From Prevotellaceae bacterium (GTDB lineage Bacteria > Bacteroidota > Bacteroidia > Bacteroidales > Bacteroidaceae), in the NCBI GenBank assembly GCA_022508685.1, contig JAFLUS010000165.1:1-5326 (forward strand): a stretch of 5,326 nt of DNA, read 5' to 3'. Position 1 is the stretch's first letter. Every line of letters begins with the position of its first letter. The position numbers and the translations under genes are program-made. The notes below the pieces were generated by a model that was given only the letters and a program-made list of their open reading frames with translations, was not told the origin of the DNA and made no database searches. Below are positions 5,324 through 5,326 of the stretch, one piece after another.

Positions 5324-5326
5324 CAA

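Overview
This window looks like chromosomal core sequence from a member of the Bacteroidales, probably Prevotella or a close relative. The evidence is the promoter type: four Bacteroidetes-style -7 boxes (TAnnTTTG) stand just before genes. No gene start has a clear Shine-Dalgarno sequence. The S16 protein carries the long Ala/Lys/Glu-rich tail expected in this phylum, a DUF3078-type outer-membrane protein is present, and the tRNA has no encoded CCA. The genus is an inference; the phylum is well supported.

Layout. (1) 1-1482, minus strand: uxaA, altronate dehydratase, cut by the left window edge only about eight residues before its expected C-terminus. (2) 1483-1907: a 425-base divergent intergenic region. 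It holds the uxaA promoter, a Z-DNA-prone alternating purine/pyrimidine run, an array of five palindromic TATGCATA-type cores spaced exactly 22 bases apart (the first inverted relative to the rest), and the fprA promoter. (3) 1908-4391, plus strand: a two-gene operon of fprA (flavodiiron O2/NO reductase) and a secreted DUF3078-like beta-barrel protein, 12 bases apart, closed by a hairpin terminator. (4) 4476-5173, plus strand: a single-gene rpsP (ribosomal protein S16) unit with its own promoter, a structured leader of about 85 bases and a strong terminator. (5) 5207-5323, plus strand: a tRNA-Arg(CCG) gene with its own promoter, flanked by a perfect 9-bp inverted repeat.

The genes do not form one pathway. 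uxaA belongs to hexuronate (galacturonate) breakdown, fprA to oxygen/NO detoxification in an anaerobe, and rpsP and the tRNA to translation. The items most worth a second look are the phased 22-bp palindrome array, the inverted repeat around the tRNA promoter, the unusual U19-A56 tertiary pair in the tRNA, and the leader hairpin of rpsP. I see no mobile element, CRISPR array or defence system.
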